The notes: a model not told the origin generated them from the letters alone. Positions 16,369 through 25,229 are shown, counted from the stretch's first letter. The stretch is 64,000 nt of DNA from Staphylococcus kloosii (GCF_003019255.1 NZ_CP027846.1:372001-436000), one strand, 5' to 3'. Translations and numbers: made by a program.

Positions 16369-17979
16369 ATGATTCACAGAAAGTTGAAAGACAAGCTAGA
16401 TTGGCCAGTATTTATTATAAGTGGTGGCGTACTTATCATTTTCGTAATTATGTCATCATTATTTACTAAAGCCACTTCGCATTTTATTCAACAAGGGTTT
16501 CATTATTCTATAACGTATTTCGGTGCTTTTTGGCAATTTTTATTATTAGCTACGTTTGCGGTAGGATTATTTTTATCCATAACAAAATATGGTCGCGTTA
16601 GATTGGGTAATACATCTAAACCAGAGATGGGCTATTTTAAATGGGCAGCAATAATTATTACGTCAGGTTTAGGTGCAGGCGCAATTTTTTGGGCTGCAGC
16701 CGAACCTATGTATTACTTTATAGATGTGCCACCAACGATGGATGCAAGCATAAAAAATAAGAGTGTCGAAGCAATACCGGCAGCCATGGCACAAAGTTTT
16801 ACTTCATGGGGTTATACTGCATGGGCAGTGTATGGCGCAGTTAGTGGCATTATAATTATGTATGCACATTACAATAAAGGTATGAAAATTTTACCAAGAA
16901 CGTTGTTGTATCCAATATTTGGTAAAAAACTGGAACGCAATGGCTTAGGATCTGTGATAGATATATTTTGTATTCTAGGTGCAGTAGCTGGAACAATCGG
17001 AACAATCGGCTTCTTTGGGTTTCAATTTAGTTATTGGTTGCATAGTATTTTTGGGGTGCCAGACAACATTATTACACAAGTAGTATCAGTTGTTGGCTTA
17101 ATTATAGTAGTCACTTTCTCTGCTGTAACAGGGATCGATAAAGGAATTCAATTTTTAAGTAAATTGAACGTGTGGTTAGCACTTGGTGTAGCTGCATTTA
17201 TTATTTTAATCGGACCTGGCTTATTTATTTTACAGACATTTATGTCTTCTTATGGGACTTATATTACACATTTTATTAGTATTAGTACGTTTAGAGGAGA
17301 TAATAAATGGGCAGGCGCATGGATGCTATTTTTCTTTGGTTGGTTTATAGGTTACGGTCCTTTAATGGGCATGTTAGTAGCACGCGTTTCCAGAGGAAGA
17401 ACGATACGAGAAATTTTTATTTTAGTATCAATTTTAGCAGGCCTAGTTTCTCAGATTTGGTTTACCATTTTAGGTGGAAGCGGTCTGTTTTATGAACGCC
17501 ATCAGTCTGGAACTATTAGTAATCCTTTAGAAAAAAATGGTTTACCTGCAGCTGTTATTTCTATTGCGAATCATCTACCTTTAGGTACTATAGTAGTCAT
17601 AGCATTACTTTTATTGACGCTAATATTCGTTATTACAACGGCAGATACGATGTCATATTCAATATCCATGTCGGTAACTGGAGAAGGCGATCCACCAAAA
17701 CTAGTCAGAGTATTTTGGGTCGCTGTAATGGGTGCGATTTCTGTCATTCTTATTAATATAGGAGAAGGCAGTATTGATGCAATTCAATCCTTTATTATTA
17801 TCACGGCAGTACCTATTTCAATTATCATGCTGCCTGTTATTTGGACGGCACCGGCCATAGCGCATAAATTAGCTAAAGAACAGGGCATCATTAAGGTGAA
17901 AGAAAAGAATACGGTATTTAAATTTTTAGTACCTAATCAGATATTGAAATATACCGGAAATGATAAAGAAAAAGATTAA
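16369..17979 (+). CDS. BCCT family betaine/carnitine/choline transporter
   Basis: A 536-residue carrier with about 12 membrane segments. The BCCT signature is visible as GAGAIFWAAAEPMYYF near residue 105 and in the central FFGWFIGYGPLMGMLVARVSRGRTIREI around residues 320-350. Such proteins import quaternary ammonium compounds as osmoprotectants or nutrients with Na+ or H+. Its neighbour at 18067 is a dehydrogenase rather than a choline-oxidation enzyme, so the substrate is open. Start behind GAGGTG. The short C-terminal extension is basic. Confidence 0.9.
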   Translation: MIHRKLKDKLDWPVFIISGGVLIIFVIMSSLFTKATSHFIQQGFHYSITYFGAFWQFLLLATFAVGLFLSITKYGRVRLGNTSKPEMGYFKWAAIIITSGLGAGAIFWAAAEPMYYFIDVPPTMDASIKNKSVEAIPAAMAQSFTSWGYTAWAVYGAVSGIIIMYAHYNKGMKILPRTLLYPIFGKKLERNGLGSVIDIFCILGAVAGTIGTIGFFGFQFSYWLHSIFGVPDNIITQVVSVVGLIIVVTFSAVTGIDKGIQFLSKLNVWLALGVAAFIILIGPGLFILQTFMSSYGTYITHFISISTFRGDNKWAGAWMLFFFGWFIGYGPLMGMLVARVSRGRTIREIFILVSILAGLVSQIWFTILGGSGLFYERHQSGTISNPLEKNGLPAAVISIANHLPLGTIVVIALLLLTLIFVITTADTMSYSISMSVTGEGDPPKLVRVFWVAVMGAISVILINIGEGSIDAIQSFIIITAVPISIIMLPVIWTAPAIAHKLAKEQGIIKVKEKNTVFKFLVPNQILKYTGNDKEKD

Positions 17980-18021
17980 ATTAAATAGCGAAGCCATTTA
18001 ACTATTATTAAACATACACAT

Positions 18022-18066
18022 AAAAACTGTCTAAATTTCTTAATCGAAACTTAGACAGTTTTTTTA
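18022..18066. terminator. Bidirectional terminator
   Basis: AAAAACTGTCTAAATTTC pairs with GAAACTTAGACAGTTTTT between convergent BCCT and SDR genes. Confidence 0.85.
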
Positions 18067-18843
18067 TTATTGAGCTGTGTAACCACCATCAATAAGGATG
18101 GCTTGACCAGTTACGCTTTTAGCTTTGTCACTGGCAATAAATACTGAATAGTCGGCCACTTCTTGAATATCGACAAGACGCTTTTGTGGAATCATAGGGA
18201 ATAATACTTCATCAAGCACTTGGTCGACGCTCACGTTTCGTGTTTTAGCAAGATCTTCCATTTGACCACGAACGAGCGGTGTATCAATATAACCGGGACA
18301 TATTGCATTGACTGTAATACCGTCTTCTGCGGTTTCTAATGCGGTTACTTTAGTTAAGCCAATAATGCCATGTTTTGCACTATTATAAGCAGATTTCCCA
18401 GAAAATCCTATGACGCCATTAATAGATGACATATTTAAAATACGCCCAAATTGTTGTTTTTTCATAATGGGTAATACGTGTTTCGTCATAATAAATGTAC
18501 CCACTAACATAATATCAATCATTTGCTTGAATTTAGCCGTCGGGAAGTCTTCAATATTTGAGACGTGTTGTAAACCGGCATTATTAACTAAAATATCGAT
18601 ACGTCCATATTGTTTTATCGTTTCGTCGACAAGCTTTTGGACATTATCTTCATTAGAAACGTCTGCTACAACGGCATGACAATCAAAGCCCTTATCTTTA
18701 AAGGAATTTACCATGGCGTCTAATTTTTCTTTATTGATGTCCGTGAAAACTACTTTTGCACCTTGGTTTAAAAATTCTGTAGCGATTTCTAAACCAATAC
18801 CACTCGCAGAACCTGAAATAATCGTAACTTTATCTTGTAACAT
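18067..18843 (-). CDS. 3-hydroxybutyrate dehydrogenase-like SDR
   Basis: A 258-residue classical short-chain dehydrogenase. The NAD motif SGSASGIG (10-17), NNAG (87-90), catalytic Ser140 in MSS, Tyr153 and Lys157 in YNSAK, and the C-terminal GQAILIDGGYTAQ are present. Asp35 after the second strand favours NAD over NADP. The overall pattern (QMIDIMLVGTF, NAICPGYIDTPLV, the long helix before IPQKRLVD) closely follows bacterial D-3-hydroxybutyrate dehydrogenases, interconverting 3-hydroxybutyrate and acetoacetate. An acetoin or other hydroxy-acid dehydrogenase is the main alternative. Start ATG behind GGAGGGG. It is divergent from a LysR gene. Confidence 0.82.
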   Translation of the reverse strand: MLQDKVTIISGSASGIGLEIATEFLNQGAKVVFTDINKEKLDAMVNSFKDKGFDCHAVVADVSNEDNVQKLVDETIKQYGRIDILVNNAGLQHVSNIEDFPTAKFKQMIDIMLVGTFIMTKHVLPIMKKQQFGRILNMSSINGVIGFSGKSAYNSAKHGIIGLTKVTALETAEDGITVNAICPGYIDTPLVRGQMEDLAKTRNVSVDQVLDEVLFPMIPQKRLVDIQEVADYSVFIASDKAKSVTGQAILIDGGYTAQ

Positions 18844-18924
18844 TGTAACCCCTCCATTTTTTTTCTACATCTTTAGTTTACTTCTACTCTATAAATAAGT
18901 AAAATGAATATTAATAATAAAATC

Positions 18925-18941
18925 TATAACTTAAAGTTATA
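18925..18941. promoter_or_regulatory. LysR operator, copy 1
   Basis: TATAACT-TAA-AGTTATA is a perfect inverted repeat of the T-N11-A type, 19 bases before the LysR start and also within the upstream region of the divergent SDR. It is repeated at 19847. Confidence 0.75.
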
Positions 18942-18959
18942 ACGAAAGGTGATAATGAC

Positions 18960-19841
18960 TTGGAAATTCGTCAATTTAATTATTTTATGACAGTAGCTAA
19001 ACTAGGGAGTTTTACTAAAGCTTCACAACAGCTACACGTTTCCCAACCAGCACTTAGTAAGACAATTAAAACATTTGAAACAGAATTGAATGTGGAGCTA
19101 TTAGACCGTTCTGACAGGCGAGTTAAACTTACTGATTCAGGTGAAATTGTCTACAATCACGGAATTAAAATCTTTGATACATTAAGTTCTTTAACATCCA
19201 ATTTAAATGATAATAGTACACTAAAGAGTGGCAATATAAAAATAGGTTTACCTTCGTTAATTGGTATCATGTTTTTCCCTAGTATGATAAAGGGTTTTTC
19301 ATCTGCATATCCTCATATAACTACGGAATTAACAGAAGAGGGTACTAATAAAGTTATGCGCCTTGTCGAAGAGGGTGAGCTAGATTGTGGTATTGCTATG
19401 TTACCGGTAGACGCAACAAAATTTGATGTCTTTAGATTGACTAAAGATAGATTGATGTTATTTTTGCAAAAGTCACACCATTTAGCACAACGTTCGGAAA
19501 TTAGTTTGCCAGATATTAAAAATGAATCGACAATTTTATTCACGGAAGATTTCACGATGTATGATCGTATTATACAAGAGTGTAATAACTTCGGATTTAA
19601 GCCCAATATTGCGTATCAAAGTGCACAATGGGATTTTATAAAAGATATGGTAGAAAATAATTTGGGGATTACTTTTTTTCCAGAGTCATTAAATCGTAAA
19701 ATTGATCACGATAAGATCACGTCAGTGGCGATAACACAACCACATATATACTGGGAAGTGGGTCTTATCGTCAAAAAAGATAGGTATCGTTCATATGCAA
19801 CGCAAGCACTTATAGATTATATAACTGAGAAAGGTATTTAA
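18960..19841 (+). CDS. LysR family transcriptional regulator
   Basis: A 293-residue LTTR. The N-terminal winged helix (MEIRQFNYFMTVAKLGSFTK, then SQPALSKTIKTFETEL) is followed by an inducer-binding domain from about residue 90 (GNIKIGLPSLIG). TTG start behind AAAGGTG. A palindrome upstream of its own gene recurs upstream of the gene at 19973, so the regulator probably controls itself, that gene and perhaps the divergent SDR at 18067. The ligand is unknown. Confidence 0.9.
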   Translation: MEIRQFNYFMTVAKLGSFTKASQQLHVSQPALSKTIKTFETELNVELLDRSDRRVKLTDSGEIVYNHGIKIFDTLSSLTSNLNDNSTLKSGNIKIGLPSLIGIMFFPSMIKGFSSAYPHITTELTEEGTNKVMRLVEEGELDCGIAMLPVDATKFDVFRLTKDRLMLFLQKSHHLAQRSEISLPDIKNESTILFTEDFTMYDRIIQECNNFGFKPNIAYQSAQWDFIKDMVENNLGITFFPESLNRKIDHDKITSVAITQPHIYWEVGLIVKKDRYRSYATQALIDYITEKGI

Positions 19842-19846
19842 ATAAT

Positions 19847-19863
19847 TATAACTTTTAGTTATA
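19847..19863. promoter_or_regulatory. LysR operator, copy 2
   Basis: TATAACT-TTT-AGTTATA has arms identical to copy 1 at 18925 and lies 110 bases upstream of the carboxymuconolactone-decarboxylase-family gene. Confidence 0.72.
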
Positions 19864-19972
19864 GAAATTATGATATTTATATATTTAACAAATATCTGAA
19901 ACGCTTCTATAGTAGTAATTGTTCAAAGAAAAATAATTTCAAAGTTAAAAATTATTATAGGAGTGATTTGCT

Positions 19973-20383
19973 ATGGAACAAACTAAATATCAACAAGGTA
20001 TGGATAAGCTAATGGAGTACACTGCAACGACGGGTTCAACACATTTGAAAATAGCTGATGAACTTAAATATATTGCGCCCGATGTTTCAAGGTATATCAT
20101 TGAATTTGCTTATGGGGAGATATATTCACGTAGTGGTTTAACAAATCAGCAACGTGCTTTAGTAACTGTCGCTTCACTTATAACACAAGGATCAGAGCCA
20201 CAATTAGAATTGCATATTAATACAGCTTTAACTTCTGGGATAACAGCGGAAGAAATTGTAGAAACAATTACACAATTAATACCCTATACTGGTTTCCCAC
20301 GTGTGTTAAATGCATTATCGGTTGCTCAAAAAGTATTCAAAGATAGAGAGATTACTGTAGAAGTGTCCAAAGTAGAACAATAA
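19973..20383 (+). CDS. Carboxymuconolactone decarboxylase family protein
   Basis: A 136-residue all-helical protein of the CMD/AhpD superfamily: FAYGEIYSRSGLTNQQRALVTVASL (about 44-68) followed by ELHINTALTSGITAEEIVETITQLIPYTGFPRVLNAL. The redox CxxC of AhpD is absent, so it should not be an alkylhydroperoxidase partner; it is closer to the decarboxylase/lactonase-like branch of unknown substrate. It follows the LysR gene and carries the same palindrome upstream, so it is the probable LysR target. Ends at a terminator at 20402. Confidence 0.85.
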   Translation: MEQTKYQQGMDKLMEYTATTGSTHLKIADELKYIAPDVSRYIIEFAYGEIYSRSGLTNQQRALVTVASLITQGSEPQLELHINTALTSGITAEEIVETITQLIPYTGFPRVLNALSVAQKVFKDREITVEVSKVEQ

Positions 20384-20401
20384 TATAACGCATATAATTT
20401 G

Positions 20402-20435
20402 AACTACAGTGTATAAATTGACACTGTAGTTTTTA
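20402..20435 (+). terminator. Terminator after the CMD-family gene
   Basis: AACTACAGTGT pairs perfectly with ACACTGTAGTT, followed by TTTT. Confidence 0.85.
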
Positions 20436-20561
20436 TGTTTACGTATGTGAGATGTATCTTAAAAGTATTATATGGTAGAAGAGCTTACAATTTTTATTAT
20501 AATGAAACTTTGGTACGCTAAAACCAAGTAATATTAATCCATTTATAAAGGGGCAATTGAG

Positions 20562-21164
20562 ATGAAAATAGTTGTTATAGGTGCTACTGGTACAATTGGG
20601 CAACGTGTAGTTGAAAAATTAGAACAGCAACATGAGGTTATAAAAGTAGGTAGTCAATCAGGTGATTATCAAGTAGACATTACGTCCGTTGATAGTATTA
20701 AGAAAATGTATGAAGATATAGGTAATATTGATGCTGTTATTAGTGCGACGGGTGGTGCCGCATTTACTGCAGTGCCGGAACTTAGCGTGGAAGAAAATCA
20801 AATTGCGATTAATAGTAAATTACTTGGCCAAATTAATCTTGTGTTAATAGGGCAACATTATTTAAATAACAATGGAAGTTTTACGTTAACTTCTGGCATT
20901 ATGATGGATGATCCTATCAGATTAGGTAGTTCTGCAGCAATGGCAAATGGTGGCATCACTGGTTTCGTCACTTCTGCAGCTATTGAACTTAATAATGGTT
21001 TAAGAATTAATAATGTGAGCCCTAATGTTGTTGAAGAAGCATTAGATAAATATGGTGAATTTTTCAAAGGCTTTACAGCAGTGCCAGTAGATAAAGTTGC
21101 TGACGCTTACATTAAAAGTGTAGAGGGTGCGCAGACTGGCCAAACATATCGAATTTATAATTAA
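20562..21164 (+). CDS. Short-chain dehydrogenase/NAD(P)-binding protein
   Basis: A 200-residue Rossmann protein of the short SDR type. The dinucleotide motif is GATGTIG (7-13), then VDITSVDSI and AVISATGGAAF. There is no YxxxK pair in the usual position, so catalysis may differ or be absent; relatives are often annotated simply as short chain dehydrogenases. Upstream at 20507-20529 is an inverted repeat (ACTTTGGT...ACCAAGT) that could be an operator. Start behind AAAGGGGC. Confidence 0.8.
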   Translation: MKIVVIGATGTIGQRVVEKLEQQHEVIKVGSQSGDYQVDITSVDSIKKMYEDIGNIDAVISATGGAAFTAVPELSVEENQIAINSKLLGQINLVLIGQHYLNNNGSFTLTSGIMMDDPIRLGSSAAMANGGITGFVTSAAIELNNGLRINNVSPNVVEEALDKYGEFFKGFTAVPVDKVADAYIKSVEGAQTGQTYRIYN

Positions 21165-21223
21165 TAATGGTCAGTTTCATAGTTATATGTTCAATTCGAT
21201 AAAAGTTAATTTATTAAGACATC

Positions 21224-21272
21224 AAAAAGCCGTTATTATTGTTTCCAATAATAGCGGCTTAATTACTTTTTT
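21224..21272. terminator. Bidirectional terminator
   Basis: AAGCCGTTATTATTG pairs with CAATAATAGCGGCTT, with A-rich and T-rich flanks, between the convergent SDR and TetR genes. Confidence 0.8.
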
Positions 21273-21307
21273 TAGTGAGTAATGGTGCTATTGACCAAAT
21301 GATGAAA

Positions 21308-21823
21308 TCACTGTTCAATGAAATACATCATTTCTTGCAGTTGAGTAACTTCAACATTAAAGTTATTTTTATGACAATATTTCAATACGCCAATAATCAT
21401 CCCCATCAACACATAACGTAGGCCTTCATTGTTCTGTGCTTTTAAAATAAACGGCGTTAATCTATTTGAGTTTTGTTCTTTATTGATTACTTGGTCAATA
21501 CTTTCAATAAGTACTTGTTCCATAGTATTAAATGTATTTTTATTGTCTTGTTTTAATGGAGAAATGTGTTGTAGTAATTTTTTGTTGTTACATAAAAACA
21601 ATGTGAATTGTTCTACAAATGAATCACTTTCTTCAAATTCAAGGCTAATTAAATATACTATTATTGCGGTAAGTAAATCATATTTATTGTCGAAATGTCT
21701 ATAGAACGTAGACTTATGAATATCACTGGCCTTACAAAAGTCATTAATCGTGACATCAGTAATTTTTTCGTTTTTTAAGATATCAATACTAGTTAATAAA
21801 ATATGCTTTTTAGTTATATTAAT
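21308..21823 (-). CDS. TetR-type regulator with no canonical start codon
   Basis: Reading the minus strand upstream of the first ATG (21601) continues in frame into a complete TetR DNA-binding domain: ILKNEKITDVTINDFCKASD, then IHKSTFYRHFDNKYDLL, so the real protein is about 171 residues. Between the in-frame TGA upstream and the helix-turn-helix there is no ATG, GTG or TTG. The best candidate is ATT at 21823, nine bases after AAGAAGG inside the end of the preceding DUF2798 gene. It may use a rare AUU start, or the start was lost by one base change and the gene is a recent pseudogene. It overlaps DUF2798 translationally and is divergent from the hydrolase at 22238. Confidence 0.68.
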   Translation of the reverse strand: MNITKKHILLTSIDILKNEKITDVTINDFCKASDIHKSTFYRHFDNKYDLLTAIIVYLISLEFEESDSFVEQFTLFLCNNKKLLQHISPLKQDNKNTFNTMEQVLIESIDQVINKEQNSNRLTPFILKAQNNEGLRYVLMGMIIGVLKYCHKNNFNVEVTQLQEMMYFIEQ

Positions 21824-21825
21824 AG

Positions 21826-22077
21826 TTAATGACCTTCTTTCTCTTCAGTAACTTCCATGGTTTTATTGCATATAAAACTTGTGATATTAGGAATTATCAT
21901 ATTTACGATATTGATCGTGATAAAAGCAACTAACCATGATTCTAACCATTGTATTAAACTAAAATGGGCTATACCTCCGTTAAATAAAGTTAACGTTAGA
22001 GATAATATAAATGTATTTAATATAATAGTAAAATATTTTAATACCCTAAGAAAAGTATTGCTTTTTACTCTAACCAA
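21826..22077 (-). CDS. DUF2798 family small membrane protein
   Basis: An 83-residue protein with two hydrophobic segments: residues about 13-35 (TIILNTFILSLTLTLFNGG), and 42-65 (WLESWLVAFITINIVNMIIP). This is the DUF2798 pattern, of unknown function and often beside TetR regulators. The start is TTG at 22077, directly behind AAGGAG; the longer reading from 22161 has no ribosome site and runs into the promoter region. It is the first gene of a two-gene operon with the TetR gene. Confidence 0.75.
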   Translation of the reverse strand: MVRVKSNTFLRVLKYFTIILNTFILSLTLTLFNGGIAHFSLIQWLESWLVAFITINIVNMIIPNITSFICNKTMEVTEEKEGH

Positions 22078-22237
22078 TATATCACTCCTTGAATTATTAT
22101 ATGAAAAGTTTAAAGCGAAAGGTTGGAATACTAAACAGTCAAAATGGGCAAATCGTTTCATTTTAAAACGAAAACGCTATAAAGTATCTTCACTTAAATT
22201 TTTTTTGAGTCGATAATAAAGTTAGGGAGGGGCTCAA

Positions 22238-23359
22238 ATGAAAAAATATACGCAAAATAAACAATATAATTTACAGTTAAATCGGTTTGTTGGAAATTTA
22301 AATGATTTAAGTCTCGATAAATATGTTGAATCATTGATGGAAAATGTTAATTCAGACCAACAGTGGTGGTCTGTGTGGCGAGAAGCAGGCGATAAAGCAT
22401 GTAATAATAAAAATTATAAATTAGCAACAATATTTTATAGATTGGCAGGATTTTATTTAGAAAATAGTGATGAAAAAAATACGCTTTATGAATTGTTTAC
22501 AGTGAACTTTTATAAAAGTATTGAAGTGAACTATTTTTATAAGAAACAATATTTAAATTTTTCAAATGCACAATTACCAATTATAATTTTAGCAAAAGAA
22601 GAGCCTGTTGATTTTAATAACACGATTATTATTCATGGTGGCTTTGATTCTTATATTGAAGATTGGTGTTTTTCTTATAGTTCTCTAATCGAAGAAGGAT
22701 ATACGATTATAGCTTTTGATGGCCCTGGACAAGGTCATATGTTAAATCAAAATGTATATTTAACTTATAAATGGGAGCAAGTTGTGTCATTTATTTTAGA
22801 TTATTTTAGAATTGAAAATACTACGATTATCGGACAATCAATGGGTGGATTTCTATGTATGAGGGCAGCTGCCTATGATTTAAGAATTAAAAATGTCATT
22901 TGCTATGATATGTTTTATCAGTTATCAGATTCACTGTTTTATAAAATGGATGATGTTTATTTTAAATTATTAGAGTGGTTAGCTGATAATAAAATAACTT
23001 TAATTAATGAGAAAATTGACGAACTCAAAGCGCAAAGTCAGGAATTTAATTGGAAAATTAATCAATCTAAAAACACGCTACATGTTGATTCGAATGAAGC
23101 ATTGTTAAAAGAAATACAAAATTATTCAATTGAAAATGACTTGCCTAATATTCAACAAAATATACTTTTGCTTGTAGGACAAAATGACCAATATGTCCCA
23201 ACTACTAGACTTGGGGATTTCGCTGCTAAATTAACAAATGCTAATTTGATAAAAAGTACGATTTTCACTTCTTCATATGGTGGAGACGGGCATTGCCAAG
23301 CAGGTCACAGAGGGCTAGCAGTAAATCAAATTCGATTATTTTTAAAGGAAGTATATTAA
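22238..23359 (+). CDS. Alpha/beta hydrolase (FrsA/DPP-like) with helical N-domain
   Basis: A 373-residue hydrolase. Residues 1-110 are helical and tetratricopeptide-like (WWSVWREAGDKACNNKNYKLA), a cap seen in FrsA-type esterases; the hydrolase core starts near 128. Oxyanion loop IIHGGFDSY, a DGPGQG loop, and the nucleophile elbow GQSMGG (Ser201) are clear; Asp is likely in VGQNDQYV and His in GDGHCQAGH. It is transcribed divergently from the DUF2798-TetR operon and is the natural TetR target. Substrate unknown. Start behind AGGGAGGGG. Confidence 0.83.
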   Translation: MKKYTQNKQYNLQLNRFVGNLNDLSLDKYVESLMENVNSDQQWWSVWREAGDKACNNKNYKLATIFYRLAGFYLENSDEKNTLYELFTVNFYKSIEVNYFYKKQYLNFSNAQLPIIILAKEEPVDFNNTIIIHGGFDSYIEDWCFSYSSLIEEGYTIIAFDGPGQGHMLNQNVYLTYKWEQVVSFILDYFRIENTTIIGQSMGGFLCMRAAAYDLRIKNVICYDMFYQLSDSLFYKMDDVYFKLLEWLADNKITLINEKIDELKAQSQEFNWKINQSKNTLHVDSNEALLKEIQNYSIENDLPNIQQNILLLVGQNDQYVPTTRLGDFAAKLTNANLIKSTIFTSSYGGDGHCQAGHRGLAVNQIRLFLKEVY

Positions 23360-23366
23360 TAAATAT

Positions 23367-23408
23367 AATAAGCACCCGTTCCCCAATAAGAACGGGTGCT
23401 TATTATTT
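23367..23408. terminator. Terminator after the hydrolase gene
   Basis: AATAAGCACCCGTT pairs with AACGGGTGCTTATT around a 10-base loop. Confidence 0.85.
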
Positions 23409-23490
23409 AATCTAAAGTTCGTAGTTGTAGAATGATATAACTAATTTTAATGCCTGTTCGTAAAATTACGATGAGACTCATATTTCAGCA

Positions 23491-24075
23491 CTATTGACCA
23501 ATAGTAATTTCCATTAAATTATCATTTTGGTCAAAGAATGCCGTATATGAGCCATTATTTGTACCGTATTTTACAAAAGTACCATCGCCATTACCTAATT
23601 TACCTTCTTCAACAATTTTATTTGAAGTGTGCGCTTTGGTGAACGTGTCTTTTGAGACATTGTCAGGTTTAGTAAAGAATGTTATTTGAACGACTTTATT
23701 ATCACTGTTGTATTCAATTGAAGTGTCATAAACTTTTTTAGAATGATCGAATTCTTTTTTGGCAGAAGTATCAACTTTATAACCATCAATGGCAACGTTG
23801 TCGTATTTTAAAGCACGTACAAAATTATAATCTTGCGTAAACGAAGCATCATAAGTCGTATATCCTTCATAGTTATACCAAGGTGTTTCGGCTTTGAAAT
23901 TAGTGGTGCCTTCACTGTTTGCACCACTTGAGCCCCCTTCACCATGTCCCCATTTTTGAACCTGTTCTGCTGCGTGAGTGACTGGACTACTAGTCGTAAC
24001 ATATACTGCTGTAGAACCTAATACAAGCGTAGAAACAACGACAGTTGCTGAGAAAAACTTGCCTACTTTACGCAT
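23491..24075 (-). CDS. isaB: IsaB-family secreted antigen
   Basis: A 194-residue secreted protein. A signal peptide with basic start and hydrophobic core ends near the AHA-type site at THAAE (about residue 36). After a Gly/Ser-rich stretch the mature part shows the IsaB pattern: PWYNYEGYTTYDASFTQDY, then FVRALKYDNVAIDGYKV, and a C-terminal strand DQNDNLMEITIGQ. S. aureus IsaB is an immunodominant, extracellular nucleic-acid-binding protein. No LPXTG motif. Its upstream region holds a 12-base perfect palindrome (24100). Assignment rests on remembered family pattern. Confidence 0.8.
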   Translation of the reverse strand: MRKVGKFFSATVVVSTLVLGSTAVYVTTSSPVTHAAEQVQKWGHGEGGSSGANSEGTTNFKAETPWYNYEGYTTYDASFTQDYNFVRALKYDNVAIDGYKVDTSAKKEFDHSKKVYDTSIEYNSDNKVVQITFFTKPDNVSKDTFTKAHTSNKIVEEGKLGNGDGTFVKYGTNNGSYTAFFDQNDNLMEITIGQ

Positions 24076-24099
24076 AATGAATCACTCCTTATATAATTG

Positions 24100-24111
24100 T
24101 ACACCGGTGTA
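24100..24111. promoter_or_regulatory. Palindrome upstream of the isaB-like gene
   Basis: TACACCGGTGTA is a perfect 12-base palindrome about 25 bases upstream of the start, GC-richer than its surroundings. It could be a repressor operator; no matching regulator gene is adjacent. Confidence 0.5.
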
Positions 24112-24236
24112 ATTGTTCACTTTCATCATACTCTCATTATTTATAATTGCAAGAAAAGAAGAATGCGTTACTAATTAATCAATATTTTATAAAAAGCGAA
24201 GAAAATATTTATAAATAACGACTAAAGTCAAAATTA

Positions 24237-24261
24237 AAGACAGCCCTAAGAGGGCTGTCTT
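24237..24261 (-). terminator. Terminator of the siderophore-binding lipoprotein gene
   Basis: AAGACAGCCCT pairs perfectly with AGGGCTGTCTT; on the minus strand it is followed by TTTAATTTT. Confidence 0.8.
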
Positions 24262-24281
24262 ATAATGTTTATAATATGACT

Positions 24282-25205
24282 TTATTTCATGTTATTCAGT
24301 TGTTTTAAAATAATTTTACGTTGTTTTTCTAGAGAAATTGGGTCGTTATAAGTCGTATCTGATGCATCTAAAGTAATAACGTGTCCTTTTTTAACAGCAT
24401 TTAAATTGCGCCAATTGTCAGTTTTAGTGAAAGCTGGTTTATCCCCATTTGTCGCTAAAATTATATAATCTCCAGTATAAGTAGCTAACTCTTCTTGAGA
24501 TATCTGCGCATTGTAACTACTGTGGACCTTATCTTCTAGCGCTTTAGGCATCTTCATATCGTAACCATCATAGACAATCTCAGTACCGCGACCTAAACTT
24601 TTACCAAATGCTACTAATCCTTTTGGCGTGGATTGAACTGCTGTAATTGTTTTACCTTTAATTTTATTACCCAGTTTTTCTTTATCTTGCGCCATTTGTT
24701 GATCCCAATGTTTCACCCATTTTTTAGCTTTACTTTTCTCATTAACAATTTCTCCCAATTGTATTGTCGTTTCTTTATAGTTAGATTTTTTGGAATCAAA
24801 TTGAACAGTAGGCGCTATTTTCTTTAATTTTTTGATATTTTTATCTTCTTTACTCGTTATAATTAAATCTGGCTGCGTTTGTGCAATTTGTTCAATATCC
24901 GTTTGACCTACACGTTTAACACCTTTAGTAGCTTGGTCTAAAGTTTTGTTTTGCTTCACGAAATCTATTACGCCTACAGGTTTATGATCAAATTTAACAA
25001 GTGCACCTATGTACGTTGGGTGTAGTACAACAATGCGCTTTGGATCTTTTGGTATTTTAACCTTCTTGCCATCATTTTGCGTAAATGTCTTAGTTTCTTT
25101 GTTATGCGACGATTTATCTGAAGTTTTACTATCGTTAGAATCTTTATTACCACAGGCAGCTAAAATGACAAACATAATTAATAATAAGACTAAAATTTTT
25201 TTCAT
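24282..25205 (-). CDS. Iron-siderophore ABC transporter substrate-binding lipoprotein
   Basis: A 307-residue class III binding lipoprotein. Signal peptide with lipobox ILAAC (Cys18), a polar linker rich in Ser/Lys, then two domains joined by a long helix: RIVVLHPTYIGALVKFDHKPVGV and IAQTQPDLIITSKEDKNIKKL, and in the C-lobe GDYIILATNGDKPAF. This is the FhuD/FecB fold capturing ferric siderophores at the cell surface. The permease and ATPase are not adjacent, as for FhuD2-type lone binding proteins. A Fur-box-like sequence 25 bases upstream and a divergent esterase support an iron-uptake role; the exact siderophore is unknown. Confidence 0.87.
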   Translation of the reverse strand: MKKILVLLLIMFVILAACGNKDSNDSKTSDKSSHNKETKTFTQNDGKKVKIPKDPKRIVVLHPTYIGALVKFDHKPVGVIDFVKQNKTLDQATKGVKRVGQTDIEQIAQTQPDLIITSKEDKNIKKLKKIAPTVQFDSKKSNYKETTIQLGEIVNEKSKAKKWVKHWDQQMAQDKEKLGNKIKGKTITAVQSTPKGLVAFGKSLGRGTEIVYDGYDMKMPKALEDKVHSSYNAQISQEELATYTGDYIILATNGDKPAFTKTDNWRNLNAVKKGHVITLDASDTTYNDPISLEKQRKIILKQLNNMK

Positions 25206-25229
25206 TTAATTACCTCTCTCTTTATTGGT

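Noticed and set aside
22154..22174. Imperfect palindrome between DUF2798 and hydrolase genes as TetR operator
   Set aside because: Arms match at only about 7 of 10 positions in a low-complexity A/T/CG run; too weak to list as a site.
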